This document shows positions 1 to 7,008 of a stretch of 8,879 bases of DNA, in pieces (position 1 is the first letter of the stretch; every line of letters begins with the position of its first letter). A program made the position numbers and the translations under genes. Origin of the DNA: an uncultured Dyadobacter sp. (GTDB taxonomy: Bacteria; Bacteroidota; Bacteroidia; Cytophagales; Spirosomataceae); contig CAMLNK010000106.1 in the NCBI GenBank assembly GCA_946481035.1, positions 1 to 8,879 of the forward strand. The letters are read 5' to 3'. Below the pieces are notes generated by a model. It searched no databases and had not been told where the DNA came from. It saw only the letters and a program-made list of their open reading frames with translations.

Positions 1-1119
1 CCTGATGCCACTGTATGCATAAGTCTGATCTTTATCGACCATTTTGAGGCGATAATAAACCGGCGTACCTGGTGTGATGGCGCTGTTATCCAGGAAGCTG
101 TAAGCGTGCGTGGCACCTTTTCCTTCAATGCCTCCTATTTTGACAAAGCCCTTCTTAGGATTTTCACTTTTTTCAATTTCAAATCGGTCAAAACCGGTTT
201 CCTCCGATGTTTCCCAGCTGAGAAGAATCTTGTTTTCATTTTTCTTTGCCGCAAAACGCACGAGTTTAACCGGCAAAGTGGTTGTTTTGATATTGAAAGT
301 ACAAGAGGCCGTGGGACCACAACCTTCTACCGTGTAGGTGATTTTATGTACCCCTTCGCCAGCAACCGATGCATCAAAAAATGCCGTTGTACTGTTCACA
401 CCTGTCCCTGTATATGTTCCTCCTTCATCGGAAACAGGCTCTCCTAATCCGGTGCCCAAGCCAGTGATGGTAAGATTTTTTGCGCTGGTTAGCTTAAATG
501 CCTCGTCCAGGACGGAAACCGTCGTATCACCCGGGCAAGAAACGGCAGGTTCTCCATCTATGGCGATTGCACTTGGAAACGGACCGGAGATACATCCATG
601 ACTGGTGGTAGCCGTGGCATAAATACTATGCATTCCCGGGCCGGCTATCGAAGGGGTAAACTGGTATCCTGTTGCCAAACTTCCGGTAATCCCCGCTCCG
701 GTCCATGATACGGAAATGGGCTCCGAAGGAGTTGTCATAAATGACTTGATCGTTCCATAGTATTCAGGAAGATCCGCGGTTTCGTCGGCACATACGGGTA
801 TTATCCCGAGAACCTCCATTCTTTCGGGTGCCGGATTTACCGTGATGGTAAATGTACACGTGGTGGTATTTCCTCCATCATTATACGTGTAAGTAATGAC
901 TTTTGCTCCGACTCCGGCAACAGCAGGTGAAAACACTCCGCCGGAAACACCCGCGCCGCTATACGTGCCGCCCGCGGGGCTGGCACCCGAAAGTGCAAAA
1001 GGAGCTTCGTTCGAGCAAGCAGACCTGTCCGCGGGGCATGTAGTTTGCCCTTGAACCGCAAAACTGGTAGCCAGAAACAATACCAGACTGGCAATCACAG
1101 GTTGAAAGAGATGTTTCAT
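1..1119 (-). CDS. Secreted Ig-like repeat protein, probable T9SS substrate (C-terminus cut off by window edge)
   Basis: The reading frame is open from an ATG at 1119 to base 1 with no stop, giving the first 373 residues; the 3' end lies outside the window. Residues 1-24 look like a signal peptide (basic start MKH, hydrophobic core LVLFLATSFAV, cleavage near Q23-G24). Two clear Ig-like modules follow. The first, near residues 35-95, has GGTYSGAGV, an AG.G turn, ITYTY and CTFTITV. The other, near 195-278, has GGTYTGTGV, AGEGVHKITYT and SCTFNIK. A diverged copy lies between them around 110-185. Residues 282-373 begin TLPVKLVRF, then LLSWETSEETGFDRFEIEKS and YYRLKMVDKD. This is the FN3-like segment that in Bacteroidota normally sits just before a type IX secretion C-terminal sorting domain, so that domain is expected a little beyond the edge (inference). 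No enzyme domain is visible, and a surface or adhesin role is only a guess. It follows ridA on the same strand after 149 bp. Confidence 0.85.
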   Translation of the reverse strand, partial: MKHLFQPVIASLVLFLATSFAVQGQTTCPADRSACSNEAPFALSGASPAGGTYSGAGVSGGVFSPAVAGVGAKVITYTYNDGGNTTTCTFTITVNPAPERMEVLGIIPVCADETADLPEYYGTIKSFMTTPSEPISVSWTGAGITGSLATGYQFTPSIAGPGMHSIYATATTSHGCISGPFPSAIAIDGEPAVSCPGDTTVSVLDEAFKLTSAKNLTITGLGTGLGEPVSDEGGTYTGTGVNSTTAFFDASVAGEGVHKITYTVEGCGPTASCTFNIKTTTLPVKLVRFAAKKNENKILLSWETSEETGFDRFEIEKSENPKKGFVKIGGIEGKGATHAYSFLDNSAITPGTPVYYRLKMVDKDQTYAYSGIR

Positions 1120-1238
1120 ACAATGTTCGAAAATATAGGTGAGTCTACGTAAACGCATTTCCTATGTAAAAGTAACCTATGTATGATTTTTACCACCGTA
1201 TGATGTCACCAATTTGCCGGAATTTTATAAATAGTTAA

Positions 1239-1273
1239 AATAGCGACCAGTTTCGTATACCTGCATCGCTATT
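1239..1273 (-). terminator. Hairpin overlapping the ridA stop codon, probable intrinsic terminator
   Basis: On the minus strand AATAGCGA (1273-1266) pairs perfectly with TCGCTATT (1246-1239) around a 19-nt spacer, in which CAG and CTG can add 3 more pairs. The ridA stop codon (1271-1269) lies in the first arm. The second arm runs into a U-rich stretch reading TTAACTATTTAT. Position and structure fit an end-of-transcript signal for ridA. The U-tract is interrupted, so efficiency is uncertain. Confidence 0.5.
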
Positions 1274-1646
1274 CGTTTTCCAGCTTCAAACTCGCAATTG
1301 TCGTTAATTCAACGCGCGCTTGTTTAGGCAACCCTGCCACTGCCAGACATGTGCGGGTCGGGTAACGGTTGCTGAAATAAGTTTGGTACACTGCATTCAG
1401 TTCGTCGAAATACCTCATGTCCGTAAGGTACACGTTAACACTAACAATGTGGTTGAAAGTCAGCTGATGTTCGTTAAGTATCGTCTCGATGTTGGTGAAC
1501 ACCTGCCTTACCTCATCCTCGAAGGACGTCGTCACCAATTGCCCGCCGGCGGAGCCAATCTGGCCTGATATGAACAGGAATCCATTAGAAATCAATGCTT
1601 TTGAAATCGGCACTCCGGATACCGGGGCCTTGTCGTTTGTACTCAT
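1269..1646 (-). CDS. ridA: RidA family enamine/imine deaminase
   Basis: A 125-residue protein of the RidA/YjgF/UK114 family, the usual length of about 125-130. Known members hydrolyse reactive enamines and imines such as 2-aminoacrylate made by PLP enzymes (threonine and serine dehydratases), as cytoplasmic homotrimers. Visible motifs are FLFISGQIG at residues 23-31, the central helix with EVRQVFTNIETIL, the NVYLTDM strand at 71-77 and the C-terminal signature R98-T-C-L-A-V-A-G-L-P followed by VELTTIA. Arg98 matches the carboxylate-binding arginine of active RidA enzymes (Arg105 in E. coli RidA), and Glu113 in VEL matches the conserved glutamate, so deaminase activity is expected. The ATG at 1646 gives a normal family N-terminus. 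The gene stands alone between a secreted protein gene and the divergent GH43 gene, with no pathway partner. Paralogues with other duties exist in the family, so the physiological substrate is open. Confidence 0.93.
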   Translation of the reverse strand: MSTNDKAPVSGVPISKALISNGFLFISGQIGSAGGQLVTTSFEDEVRQVFTNIETILNEHQLTFNHIVSVNVYLTDMRYFDELNAVYQTYFSNRYPTRTCLAVAGLPKQARVELTTIASLKLENE

Positions 1647-1830
1647 GATAATATAGTTTTGATAAAAAAGCTCCTACTTGCCTTTGCCCGTCGGAGCGCC
1701 GAAATTACGCATTAAAAGATCTGAAAACCGGAAAAAAGATGATTATAAGGACTTCAAAGAGGAGAAATGACGGCAGGGACCACTTTCGGACGGTAGTTGC
1801 TCTGATCTAAACCAGTAAACAATTCATTGA
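1647..1830. promoter_or_regulatory. Divergent intergenic region between ridA and the GH43 gene
   Basis: These 184 bases separate two divergent starts, so they must carry promoters for both ridA (minus) and the hydrolase gene (plus). I could not place a convincing Bacteroidota promoter (TTG, about 19 bp, TAnnTTTG) for either. On the minus strand GCTCC/GGAGC (1697-1693 with 1674-1670) followed by TTTTTTATC forms a weak terminator-like element in the ridA leader, with only a 5-bp stem. No small ORF is credible here. Confidence 0.35.
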
Positions 1831-2826
1831 ATGAAATCGATTCTCATTTATTCTCTCCTATTATTCCAGGCACTGCACGCACGCGCACAGGTAAAACAGG
1901 AGATTTTCTTTGCAGACGTAACGATATACTTAGAGGGAGGCAAGTATTACCTTACGGGGTCAAAAGGCGGGAGCGAAGGGCCGCAAGGGTTTGCATTGCT
2001 GGAATCAAAAGACCTGAAAACATGGGCAGTGCCTGCTAAGTCAAGAGATTCGCTGGGCATGATCCTTACCAAAGGCGACCACACTTTCGGTACCAAGGGC
2101 TTCTGGGCACCACAAATATTCAAAGACAAGGGTACTTATTATATGACTTACACAGCCGACGAGCAAACCGTTTTGGCTGAGTCCAAATCCTTATTGGGTC
2201 CGTACAGGCAAAAAGAAATCGGGCCTATTGACGGGTCCGAGAAAAATATCGATTCCTATGTTTTCAAGGATACGGACGGCAAATATTACCTCTACTGCGT
2301 ACGCTTCGATAAAGGCAATTATTTATATGCAGCAGAGTTTGACATGAAAACAGGAAAGATAAAACCCCAGACTCTCAAAAGATGTTTTGAGCAGACAGAA
2401 CCCTGGGAATCAACACCTAACTATAAATCGGGCCCCATTATGGAGGGCCCGACGGTTATCAAATTGAAAAATAAATATTACCTGTTTTACTCAGCCAACC
2501 ATTTCCAAAACATCGATTACGCCATTGGCTATGCCGTCGCCGATTCACCCTACGGGCCCTGGGTAAAATATAAGAATAACCCCATCATTCACCGCTCGAT
2601 TGTGGGCGAGAACGGATCAGGACATGGTGACCTGTTTGAAGGGCTTGACAAGCAATTGTATTATGTCTACCACATTCACAACTCCCCTGACAAGGTAGGC
2701 CCGCGCAGGACACGCATAGTGCCGGTAGTAAAACATTGGGACGAAAAAGCCGGCGTTTATACATTCAGTGTAAAAGGGCATGAGGTAATTGTACCCGTAT
2801 ACGGTCATACGGGTACCTCACGCTGA
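1831..2826 (+). CDS. Secreted glycoside hydrolase family 43 protein
   Basis: A 331-residue protein with the five-bladed beta-propeller pattern of GH43, whose known members are mostly alpha-L-arabinofuranosidases, beta-xylosidases, arabinanases and exo-beta-1,3-galactanases. A signal peptide covers about residues 1-19 (ILIYSLLLFQALHARA then Q20) with no lipobox cysteine, so export to the periplasm or beyond is expected. The inverting triad can be assigned: general base D29 in FFADVTIY, pKa-modulating D141 in NIDSYVFKD, and general acid E205 in IMEGPTVIK. H265 in GSGHGD matches the metal or structural histidine in the propeller centre, and FWAPQ at 91-95 is a typical blade motif. The usual DP pairs are DV and DS here, which suggests a less studied subfamily. 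Length suits a single propeller with no carbohydrate-binding module. It is the only plus-strand gene and ends exactly where the convergent DUF3500 gene ends. Family confidence is high; substrate is not determinable. Confidence 0.9.
   Translation: MKSILIYSLLLFQALHARAQVKQEIFFADVTIYLEGGKYYLTGSKGGSEGPQGFALLESKDLKTWAVPAKSRDSLGMILTKGDHTFGTKGFWAPQIFKDKGTYYMTYTADEQTVLAESKSLLGPYRQKEIGPIDGSEKNIDSYVFKDTDGKYYLYCVRFDKGNYLYAAEFDMKTGKIKPQTLKRCFEQTEPWESTPNYKSGPIMEGPTVIKLKNKYYLFYSANHFQNIDYAIGYAVADSPYGPWVKYKNNPIIHRSIVGENGSGHGDLFEGLDKQLYYVYHIHNSPDKVGPRRTRIVPVVKHWDEKAGVYTFSVKGHEVIVPVYGHTGTSR
2791..2816. terminator. Perfect 10-bp inverted repeat at a convergent gene junction, possible bidirectional terminator
   Basis: GTACCCGTAT (2791-2800) and ATACGGGTAC (2807-2816) are exact reverse complements around a 6-nt loop ACGGTC. 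The flanking TGAG (2781-2784) and CTCA (2817-2820) could add an outer stem. It lies inside the last codons of the GH43 gene, ending 8 bases before its stop codon, and just past the DUF3500 stop on the opposite strand. Neither side has a good U-tract, so a terminator role is inferred from the location between abutting convergent genes. Confidence 0.4.
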
Positions 2827-4200
2827 TTAAAGTCCGTTGTAATCCCTCGTATGATCGCGGTACACGGAGTGGTAATGGATTTCGTTTTGGTAAACGACAC
2901 CGGATTGACACACAAATTCAATCCAAACGCTGGGGCCATCTATTCGTACGTAATCCGCATGATTTGTGAGCGTGGCATTTCCCGAGTAAGAGATGTAGGT
3001 ACCCGCCAGTTCTTGCTCATACAATTTAAGATTGGCGGTACCGGTCGCGTCGTCGACATCATTTGTCCAGGGCTTCATTGCCGCTAAAACCAGGAGCTTC
3101 CGTTCATCGGTCAGGGTACTCACCGCTACACCAAGCTTTGTTGCCGGGAACTGTCCGTCCTTATTGGGTCCCAAAGACACATCACTGAAAGTGGCCGAGA
3201 GCTTTGCTGACGCCAGCTGCGCTGTTGTCAATCCGGCCAGCATCGCGGCCATTGCATCGTGCTCGACAGCCAGAGGCGCGTAAGTGGTGCCGGAGGTTGT
3301 CCAGGTTTTCGGCTCAATACCTTGATGCGACGGGGTCGCGCTAGCCACCGCACCGGCATTGTAGGTAATATTTTGTGCATAGTGGTGGCCGCCAAATTGC
3401 AGCATCCAGGTTCCGGTGACGCTCGGTTCTCCCAAAAACGCGATGATATATTTCCCTGCCGAATATCCCGAGCCGGCTTTGGTGCCGAGCACATCGTCCG
3501 CCGCATTAATTTGAGACCATTCCGAATACCCATCATTCGCCGCAGTTCCGGAGGCGGCAGCAATAACCGCCTTCGCAGCAGCCAACTGTGTGGCATTCAG
3601 CGTGCTGAACTCCAACCCGTTTCGAATGCTTACGCCCCCGGGCAGGTTAGACCATTTAATCGCATTAGCCTTTGTCAAAGCAATCTGGACGGTCGCAATC
3701 TGAGTTGCCGACAGTGTGGCTTTAAATGCCTGGACAGCGCACACCACTTTTGCGACCGTGGTTGTTGCACTGCTGCAATCAACAGCGCTGGTAGAAGACG
3801 ACGATACAGTAAGGGTCATGCTGCAAGTTATTCCACCGAATATGACGGGGAAGGTCGCTGTTCCTTCCGCGCTGGGTGTGCCTGTCACGGTAAAGGCCAG
3901 ATTTCCGGCACCACTCGCCAGTGTGCCGGCTTGCAAAGTCGCCGTTAACCCGGTTACGCCCGTAGATGCTATTCCTGCACCCGCGCTGTACGCGACCCCA
4001 TTACCTCCGGTGTAGGGTATTGTTGCCGTACCGGTGTAGGCCGCACCATTAATTGCTGTCGACGAGAATGTTGCAGAAGTACATGTCAGAGCAGAAATGC
4101 TCGCTTCTTCGGAGGTAACGTCGTCATCATCTTTGTTGCACGCAACAAGCATGATGACGAGTGAAAAGATCAAAACAGGGAAAATTCTTTTGCGATGCAT
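2827..4200 (-). CDS. DUF3500 surface lipoprotein with N-terminal Ig-like domain
   Basis: A 457-residue predicted lipoprotein. The signal peptide ends in the lipobox LVAC with Cys21 as the lipidated residue. The next residues, NKDDDD, fit the Bacteroidota lipoprotein export signal (lysine followed by acidic residues near the cysteine), so outer-surface display is likely. Residues 33-133 form a glycine, alanine and threonine-rich Ig-like domain bounded by Cys40 and Cys126 (YTGTATIPYTGGNGVAY, GVTGLTATLQAGTLASG). From about 150 to the end the protein matches DUF3500 (Pfam PF12006): L-x-A-T-Q repeats near 163 and 201, W183-S-N-L-P, GYSEW, FLGEPS at 255-260, LQFGGHHYAQN around 267-276 and a C-terminal IHYHSVYRDHTRDY at 441-454. 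The paired histidines H272/H273, H442/H444 plus D449 look like a metal or active-site cluster, but no reaction is established for the family. It follows the cytidylyltransferase-like gene after 145 bp and converges on the GH43 gene with no spacer. Confidence 0.88.
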   Translation of the reverse strand: MHRKRIFPVLIFSLVIMLVACNKDDDDVTSEEASISALTCTSATFSSTAINGAAYTGTATIPYTGGNGVAYSAGAGIASTGVTGLTATLQAGTLASGAGNLAFTVTGTPSAEGTATFPVIFGGITCSMTLTVSSSSTSAVDCSSATTTVAKVVCAVQAFKATLSATQIATVQIALTKANAIKWSNLPGGVSIRNGLEFSTLNATQLAAAKAVIAAASGTAANDGYSEWSQINAADDVLGTKAGSGYSAGKYIIAFLGEPSVTGTWMLQFGGHHYAQNITYNAGAVASATPSHQGIEPKTWTTSGTTYAPLAVEHDAMAAMLAGLTTAQLASAKLSATFSDVSLGPNKDGQFPATKLGVAVSTLTDERKLLVLAAMKPWTNDVDDATGTANLKLYEQELAGTYISYSGNATLTNHADYVRIDGPSVWIEFVCQSGVVYQNEIHYHSVYRDHTRDYNGL

Positions 4201-4345
4201 AGCCGTTTGTTTGGATTAAATGAGGAAAATGTTCGTGTTTCATCTCATAATCCTTAACGCGGGGCCGGAAGGGTTTTAAAATAAATAGTGGTGAATGCGA
4301 CAAATGCTGTGGCGAATCAACGGATTGCCGGGCAATTATTCATCA

Positions 4346-5044
4346 TTATTGCCTGCCGAAAACACGGGGGAAGCGATGGCGGTTCTCATCGATAAAAACA
4401 CCGAGCAGGTAATTCTCCTCCGAATCGATCGCCAGGTTCTCGATATCGTCGATCCCCCAGGCAAATGGCTTTTTCCCCACCTTGCGGTTGCCCCCGGCCA
4501 GGAATGCTGTCCGGTTAAACAGGTGCAATATACCATCCTCGACAAAGGTATTGCCGCGGTCTTCGCGTATAAAATCCGTGTCGCTGTCGTAATATCTGCG
4601 GTTCAGCGTCCTGATGGTAAAGACCGAATCATAACGCTGGCCTTCGGGGTTGACCACATACTTATCATAAGCTCCGATCACACTTTCGATCGTCTCGTGT
4701 TTCAGGAACGGAAAAATCGGTCCTAACTGCAAAAAATGCTCCCCCTCCGCATGTTTGAACATTGCCGCGGTCACTCTGTCGGAGGTGAGTTCCAATTCTA
4801 CCTCCTGCGGTTCTGCCCGGTAGGCATCAATCACTTTGAATTTACCCGAACGGGAGTAGAGGCTTTTAATCCTGTCCGAATCCGTGTTGACAATGATCTT
4901 ATCGATCTGAGGGATCGCTTCGAGCTTATCGAGCATTACCGTGTAAAGCGGGTTTCCGGAAATGTATTGGAAGTGCCTGTTGGGAAAAAAGTACCCTGCC
5001 TCCTGAGGGATTGAAATGAGTGCCGTCAATGAAAAGTTGCTCAT
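4346..5044 (-). CDS. Divergent cytidylyltransferase-fold protein (CMP-sugar synthetase-like)
   Basis: A 232-residue protein of about the length of CMP-N-acetylneuraminate or CMP-KDO synthetases, which transfer CMP from CTP to an acidic sugar for surface glycans. Family-like features are an N-terminal strand ALISIPQ at 8-14, the segment SGNPLYTVMLDKL at 29-41, the Rossmann strand with IDKIIVNTDSDRIKSL at 47-62, a degenerate LQPTSP-type strand reading FLQLGPIFPFL at 104-114, YDSVFTIR at 138-145, and a C-terminal WGIDDIENLAIDSEENYLLG resembling the end of NeuA-type enzymes. The N-terminal nucleotide-binding signature of NeuA/KdsB enzymes (IPAR, then Ser and Lys) is not present: the equivalent stretch reads IPQEAGYFFPNRH. 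Catalytic activity is therefore doubtful, and it may bind another nucleotide or act as a regulatory homologue. No sialic acid, KDO or other glycan genes lie nearby. The start at 5044 follows an A-rich leader. Fold call moderate, function open. Confidence 0.65.
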   Translation of the reverse strand: MSNFSLTALISIPQEAGYFFPNRHFQYISGNPLYTVMLDKLEAIPQIDKIIVNTDSDRIKSLYSRSGKFKVIDAYRAEPQEVELELTSDRVTAAMFKHAEGEHFLQLGPIFPFLKHETIESVIGAYDKYVVNPEGQRYDSVFTIRTLNRRYYDSDTDFIREDRGNTFVEDGILHLFNRTAFLAGGNRKVGKKPFAWGIDDIENLAIDSEENYLLGVFIDENRHRFPRVFGRQ

Positions 5045-5190
5045 CTTTTGATTTTTTTGCGACAGTAATGTGCCGGGGGTTGCTATTTGTTCAGCTTGAT
5101 TTTACCCCTTAAAATTGCAAAATAGTCATCATTTTACTCATTGTATCAATAATAATACAAGATGCACATAGATGTAACAGAACCCGGTGG

Positions 5191-5967
5191 TTATCCTTTC
5201 TCGGGCAGGTTATAGATGTCCCAATACGCAATGCCGACCGAGGAGACCAATGCAACCAGTGAACTAACCGTCAGTACGACAAGCTGCCCTGGCTCCTTTT
5301 GGAAATCGATAAAAAACATGAAAGCCGGATACACATACGGGAAGTAGATACTCTTGTCCCAATCCATCAGTATAATTCCGGTGATCCACAAGCCCAGACC
5401 GAACCCAAGCGGAATAACAAAATTGCGAAACCGGAGGCTGAGCCAGTACTGGATAATCGAGATCGCCAGACAGCCCAGATAAACGCGGCTTGACATCAGT
5501 ACCAGATTGTGCCAGTCAATGCCGGCTACCACGAATCGGTACGCCGGATTAATACTATGAACCAGCATTCCGGATAATAGGATAAAACAATCAAAGCAAA
5601 GAATGTAGAACGGCACGAGCATTTGAATCACCAGCAGTTTTGAAAAAAAGATATCTGCAAAATGCCGGGGCGAGGCATAAACCTGCTTCCAGGTGTTGCT
5701 CCGAAATTCAATCTGCACGATCAGGTTCGTGATTAATATAATGTACATAGGCAGAATCACCGCCGCCACGTTTTTCCAGTTGAACCGGAAGAATGTCAGC
5801 CACGGGCTCTGTTCGAATTTGGTAAGCAGTATTTCAGGCCGCTCCAATAGAATGACCGCGTTAATAGCCGGGATGAAAAGAGCGGCTAATATCGTCAGCC
5901 ACAATACAAAACTCCTTTTTGCTTTAATAAACTCTGCGAGCGTGTTTGAAAAAAATCGTGATGTCAT
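5191..5967 (-). CDS. ABC-2 type permease, bacitracin/lantibiotic-immunity-like
   Basis: A 258-residue integral membrane protein with six likely helices near residues 20-40, 66-86, 110-136, 155-176, 183-201 and 228-248, the topology and length of ABC-2 permeases of the BcrB / LanE (SpaE, EpiE, MutE) type. The N-terminus AEFIKAKRSFVLW and the cytoplasmic segment IEFRSNTWKQVYASPRHF at 86-103, ending in FFSKL, are typical of this group, where an E-x-x-x-x-T-W-K stretch couples the membrane part to the ATPase. The start codon lies 2 bp after the stop of the ATPase gene, so the two are surely co-transcribed and probably translationally coupled. It would pair as a dimer with the upstream ATPase to export or expel a membrane-active compound; substrate unknown. 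The 146 bp after it hold only a weak AT-rich 6-bp dyad (5141-5160) and no clear terminator. Confidence 0.85.
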   Translation of the reverse strand: MTSRFFSNTLAEFIKAKRSFVLWLTILAALFIPAINAVILLERPEILLTKFEQSPWLTFFRFNWKNVAAVILPMYIILITNLIVQIEFRSNTWKQVYASPRHFADIFFSKLLVIQMLVPFYILCFDCFILLSGMLVHSINPAYRFVVAGIDWHNLVLMSSRVYLGCLAISIIQYWLSLRFRNFVIPLGFGLGLWITGIILMDWDKSIYFPYVYPAFMFFIDFQKEPGQLVVLTVSSLVALVSSVGIAYWDIYNLPEKG

Positions 5968-5969
5968 GG

Positions 5970-6881
5970 TCAGGCGGAAATGATTTGCAGAAACAATTTT
6001 TCAAGGTCGGTGCCGACGACACCCAGGCGACTCACCCGAACTCCGCCACTAACAAGCATATAATTGATCAGTCCGGCATCGTCCCGGCCTGAATAGCCGA
6101 CGCGCATGTTGAATCCCTCACTTGCCATGACGGCAAAGCGTCCGTCAAGAATTTGTTCGGCCCGCGTGAGGTTATCAACCTCGATTTCCAAAAGAGTATG
6201 TTGGCGCTGCAAGCTTTGAAGGTCGGGTAATGTGCCTTGAAAAAGCAGTTTGCCGTGGTGAATAATCCCTACGTGGGTTGCTACCTTTTCTACTTCTGAC
6301 AGCAGGTGACTTGAAATCAGAACGGTCTTTCTCTGGTGCCGGTTCAGATCGCGAACCAGCTCCCGGATCTCAATCATACCGTTGGGATCGAGCCCGGTGG
6401 TGGGCTCGTCCATGATCAGCAGTTCAGGGTCGTGCAGCAGCGCGACCGCAATGGCCAGCCGTTGCTTCATACCTAAGGAGTAGGTCTTAACCTTGTTCCG
6501 GGCGGCATCCGAAAGGCCGGTAATGCGCAATACCTCTCCTATTCTGCTTTTCGGACATTCATAGGCACGTCTGAACACTTCCAGGTTTTCATGACCGGTC
6601 AAATGCAGGTAAAGCGACGGTTGTTCGATCAGGGAGCCGGTACGTTTTAAAATATCGATCCGGTTGCTGCGCATTTCCTGACCGAAAAGCCGGATGGCAG
6701 CGCTTTCACTGCGCAGGAGTCCCAGCAAAAGGCGTAAAGTGGTTGTTTTACCAGCTCCGTTTGGACCTAAAAAACCGTAGATGCTACGTTTGGGAACATA
6801 AAGGTTGATATCATCCAGGATCTTGCGGCTTCTTTGGAAACTGTAATCCAAATGATCGGTTTCGATAACTGCTTGTGTCAT
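5970..6881 (-). CDS. ABC transporter ATP-binding protein, BcrA/lantibiotic-immunity type
   Basis: A 303-residue ATPase, the usual length for BcrA, SpaF or NatA-like subunits. Motifs in order: Walker A GPNGAGKTT at 39-47, Q-loop at Q87 in LIEQPSLY, signature YSLGMKQRL at 134-142 (the S-L-G-M form typical of this subfamily), Walker B LLIMDEP at 154-160 with catalytic Glu159, D-loop GLD at 163-165 and H-loop His192 in ISSHLLSEVE. All are intact. Residues 220-303 form the C-terminal extension seen in this group. The frame is open upstream to an ATG at 7073, but that extension would overlap the response regulator gene and has no family match, whereas MTQAVIETDHLDYSF from 6881 is the normal family start and follows an A-rich leader. 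It energises the permease encoded 2 bp downstream. The gap of 127 bp from the response regulator leaves room for a separate promoter, possibly the regulator's target. Confidence 0.92.
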   Translation of the reverse strand: MTQAVIETDHLDYSFQRSRKILDDINLYVPKRSIYGFLGPNGAGKTTTLRLLLGLLRSESAAIRLFGQEMRSNRIDILKRTGSLIEQPSLYLHLTGHENLEVFRRAYECPKSRIGEVLRITGLSDAARNKVKTYSLGMKQRLAIAVALLHDPELLIMDEPTTGLDPNGMIEIRELVRDLNRHQRKTVLISSHLLSEVEKVATHVGIIHHGKLLFQGTLPDLQSLQRQHTLLEIEVDNLTRAEQILDGRFAVMASEGFNMRVGYSGRDDAGLINYMLVSGGVRVSRLGVVGTDLEKLFLQIISA

Positions 6882-7008
6882 ATCTGATTGCTTTTTTCTT
6901 TGGATCAAAGAAACAGGCCTCATTTCACAAGCAGAAATAAAATCGCCAACAGGCCGTGGTTGCCTCCAAGCGCACCAGAATAACCGACCAAAAAATAGAC
7001 AGTGCCAG

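Noticed and set aside
106..601. Two plus-strand open frames near the left edge
   Set aside because: They are opposite a clear Ig-like secreted protein frame that stays open across the region.
1670..1697. GCTCC/GGAGC hairpin followed by six U residues in the ridA leader
   Set aside because: The stem is only 5 bp with an 18-nt loop; too weak to call an attenuator or terminator.
3259..3948. 229-codon open frame on the plus strand
   Set aside because: It is antisense to the DUF3500 gene, has arginine- and cysteine-rich composition, no domain pattern and no leader; it is a by-product of the real gene.
4276..4304. TTTG (17 bp) TATTTTAA promoter-like pair upstream of the DUF3500 gene on the minus strand
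   Set aside because: Spacing is shorter than the usual 19 bp and the -7 element lacks the final TG; not good enough to annotate.
4295..4726. 143-codon open frame on the plus strand
   Set aside because: It is antisense to the cytidylyltransferase-like gene and shows no recognisable motif.
5141..5160. TTGTAT...ATACAA dyad after the permease gene
   Set aside because: A 6-bp AT-only-rich stem without a U-tract in an AT-rich gap is expected by chance.
6912..6955. Direct repeat AACAGGCC at 6912-6919 and 6948-6955
   Set aside because: Two 8-mers with unrelated flanks and spacing unlike LytTR sites; probably chance.
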